Part shown: one piece after another, positions 5,285-5,289 of the stretch | Numbering within the stretch: position 1 is the first letter of the stretch | How the letters are laid out: the number at the start of each line of letters is the position of its first letter | Notes under the pieces: model-generated | The model's input: only the letters and a program-made list of their open reading frames with translations | Told to the model about the DNA's origin: nothing | Databases searched by the model: none | Translations under genes and position numbers: made by a program | Assembly: GCA_002509325.1 (NCBI GenBank) | Contig: DADO01000116.1 | Coordinates: 1 to 5,289, forward strand | DNA length: 5,289 nt | From: Methanosarcina sp. UBA402 | GTDB lineage: Archaea; Halobacteriota; Methanosarcinia; Methanosarcinales; Methanosarcinaceae | Direction: 5' to 3'

Positions 5285-5289
5285 TTCTT

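Larger units (their letters stand above)
4986..5289. other. 304-bp region upstream of ftsZ without a supported gene
   Basis: The region is AT-rich and shows no frame with a ribosome binding site. On the minus strand a TATA-like word, TGTATATTTG, lies at about 5087-5078 and could start transcription near 5055, giving a leader of about 70 nt. Farther upstream there are two copies of TGGCAGGAAA (5120-5111 and 5177-5168), a weak stem TCAGGT/ACCTGA (5182-5187 with 5210-5215), and the CTTTCA-rich inverted repeat at the right edge. The next gene upstream is outside the window. Confidence 0.4.

Overview
The window looks like part of a methanogenic archaeon's chromosome. Every protein reads as a close match to Methanosarcina or a near relative: an archaeal-type ribosomal stalk (a long uL10/P0 with an acidic tail, and L12 of the P1/P2 kind), a stand-alone Spt5 (NGN plus one KOW), a 71-residue SecE of the Sec61-gamma type, and an FtsZ1-type FtsZ. 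Genes are preceded by GGTGA/GGAGG-type ribosome binding sites, and the spacers are AT-rich. The genus call comes from remembered family sequences, not from a search.

All seven genes lie on the minus strand, so transcription runs from right to left. In that order they are ftsZ (4985-3858), secE (3439-3224), spt5 (3227-2769), L11 (2647-2162), L1 (1918-1277), L10/P0 (1276-233) and L12 (197 to beyond base 1). secE and spt5 overlap by 4 bp. The L1 stop codon directly abuts the L10 start, and L12 follows L10 after 35 bp. Wider spacers lie before secE (418 bp), before L1 (243 bp) and before L11 (121 bp), and each could hold a promoter. The 304 bp upstream of ftsZ hold no gene I can support.

The layout is the archaeal counterpart of the bacterial secE-nusG-rplKAJL region. 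It joins the Sec translocon (SecE), the RNA polymerase processivity factor (Spt5) and the whole L1/L11/P-stalk face of the large ribosomal subunit, with a cell-division GTPase upstream. L10, L11 and L12 form the GTPase-associated stalk that recruits translation factors. L1 forms the mobile stalk at the E site and is a known autogenous repressor in methanogens.

The coding content is ordinary and well conserved, and I see no new multi-gene system. What is worth a second look is in the spacers: a predicted three-way-junction RNA fold ending exactly at the L1 Shine-Dalgarno, an inverted repeat around the likely L1 TATA box, an imperfect long hairpin followed by a U-run after ftsZ, a degenerate 59-bp-spaced direct repeat before secE, and a cluster of CTTTCA/TGAAAG words upstream of ftsZ.
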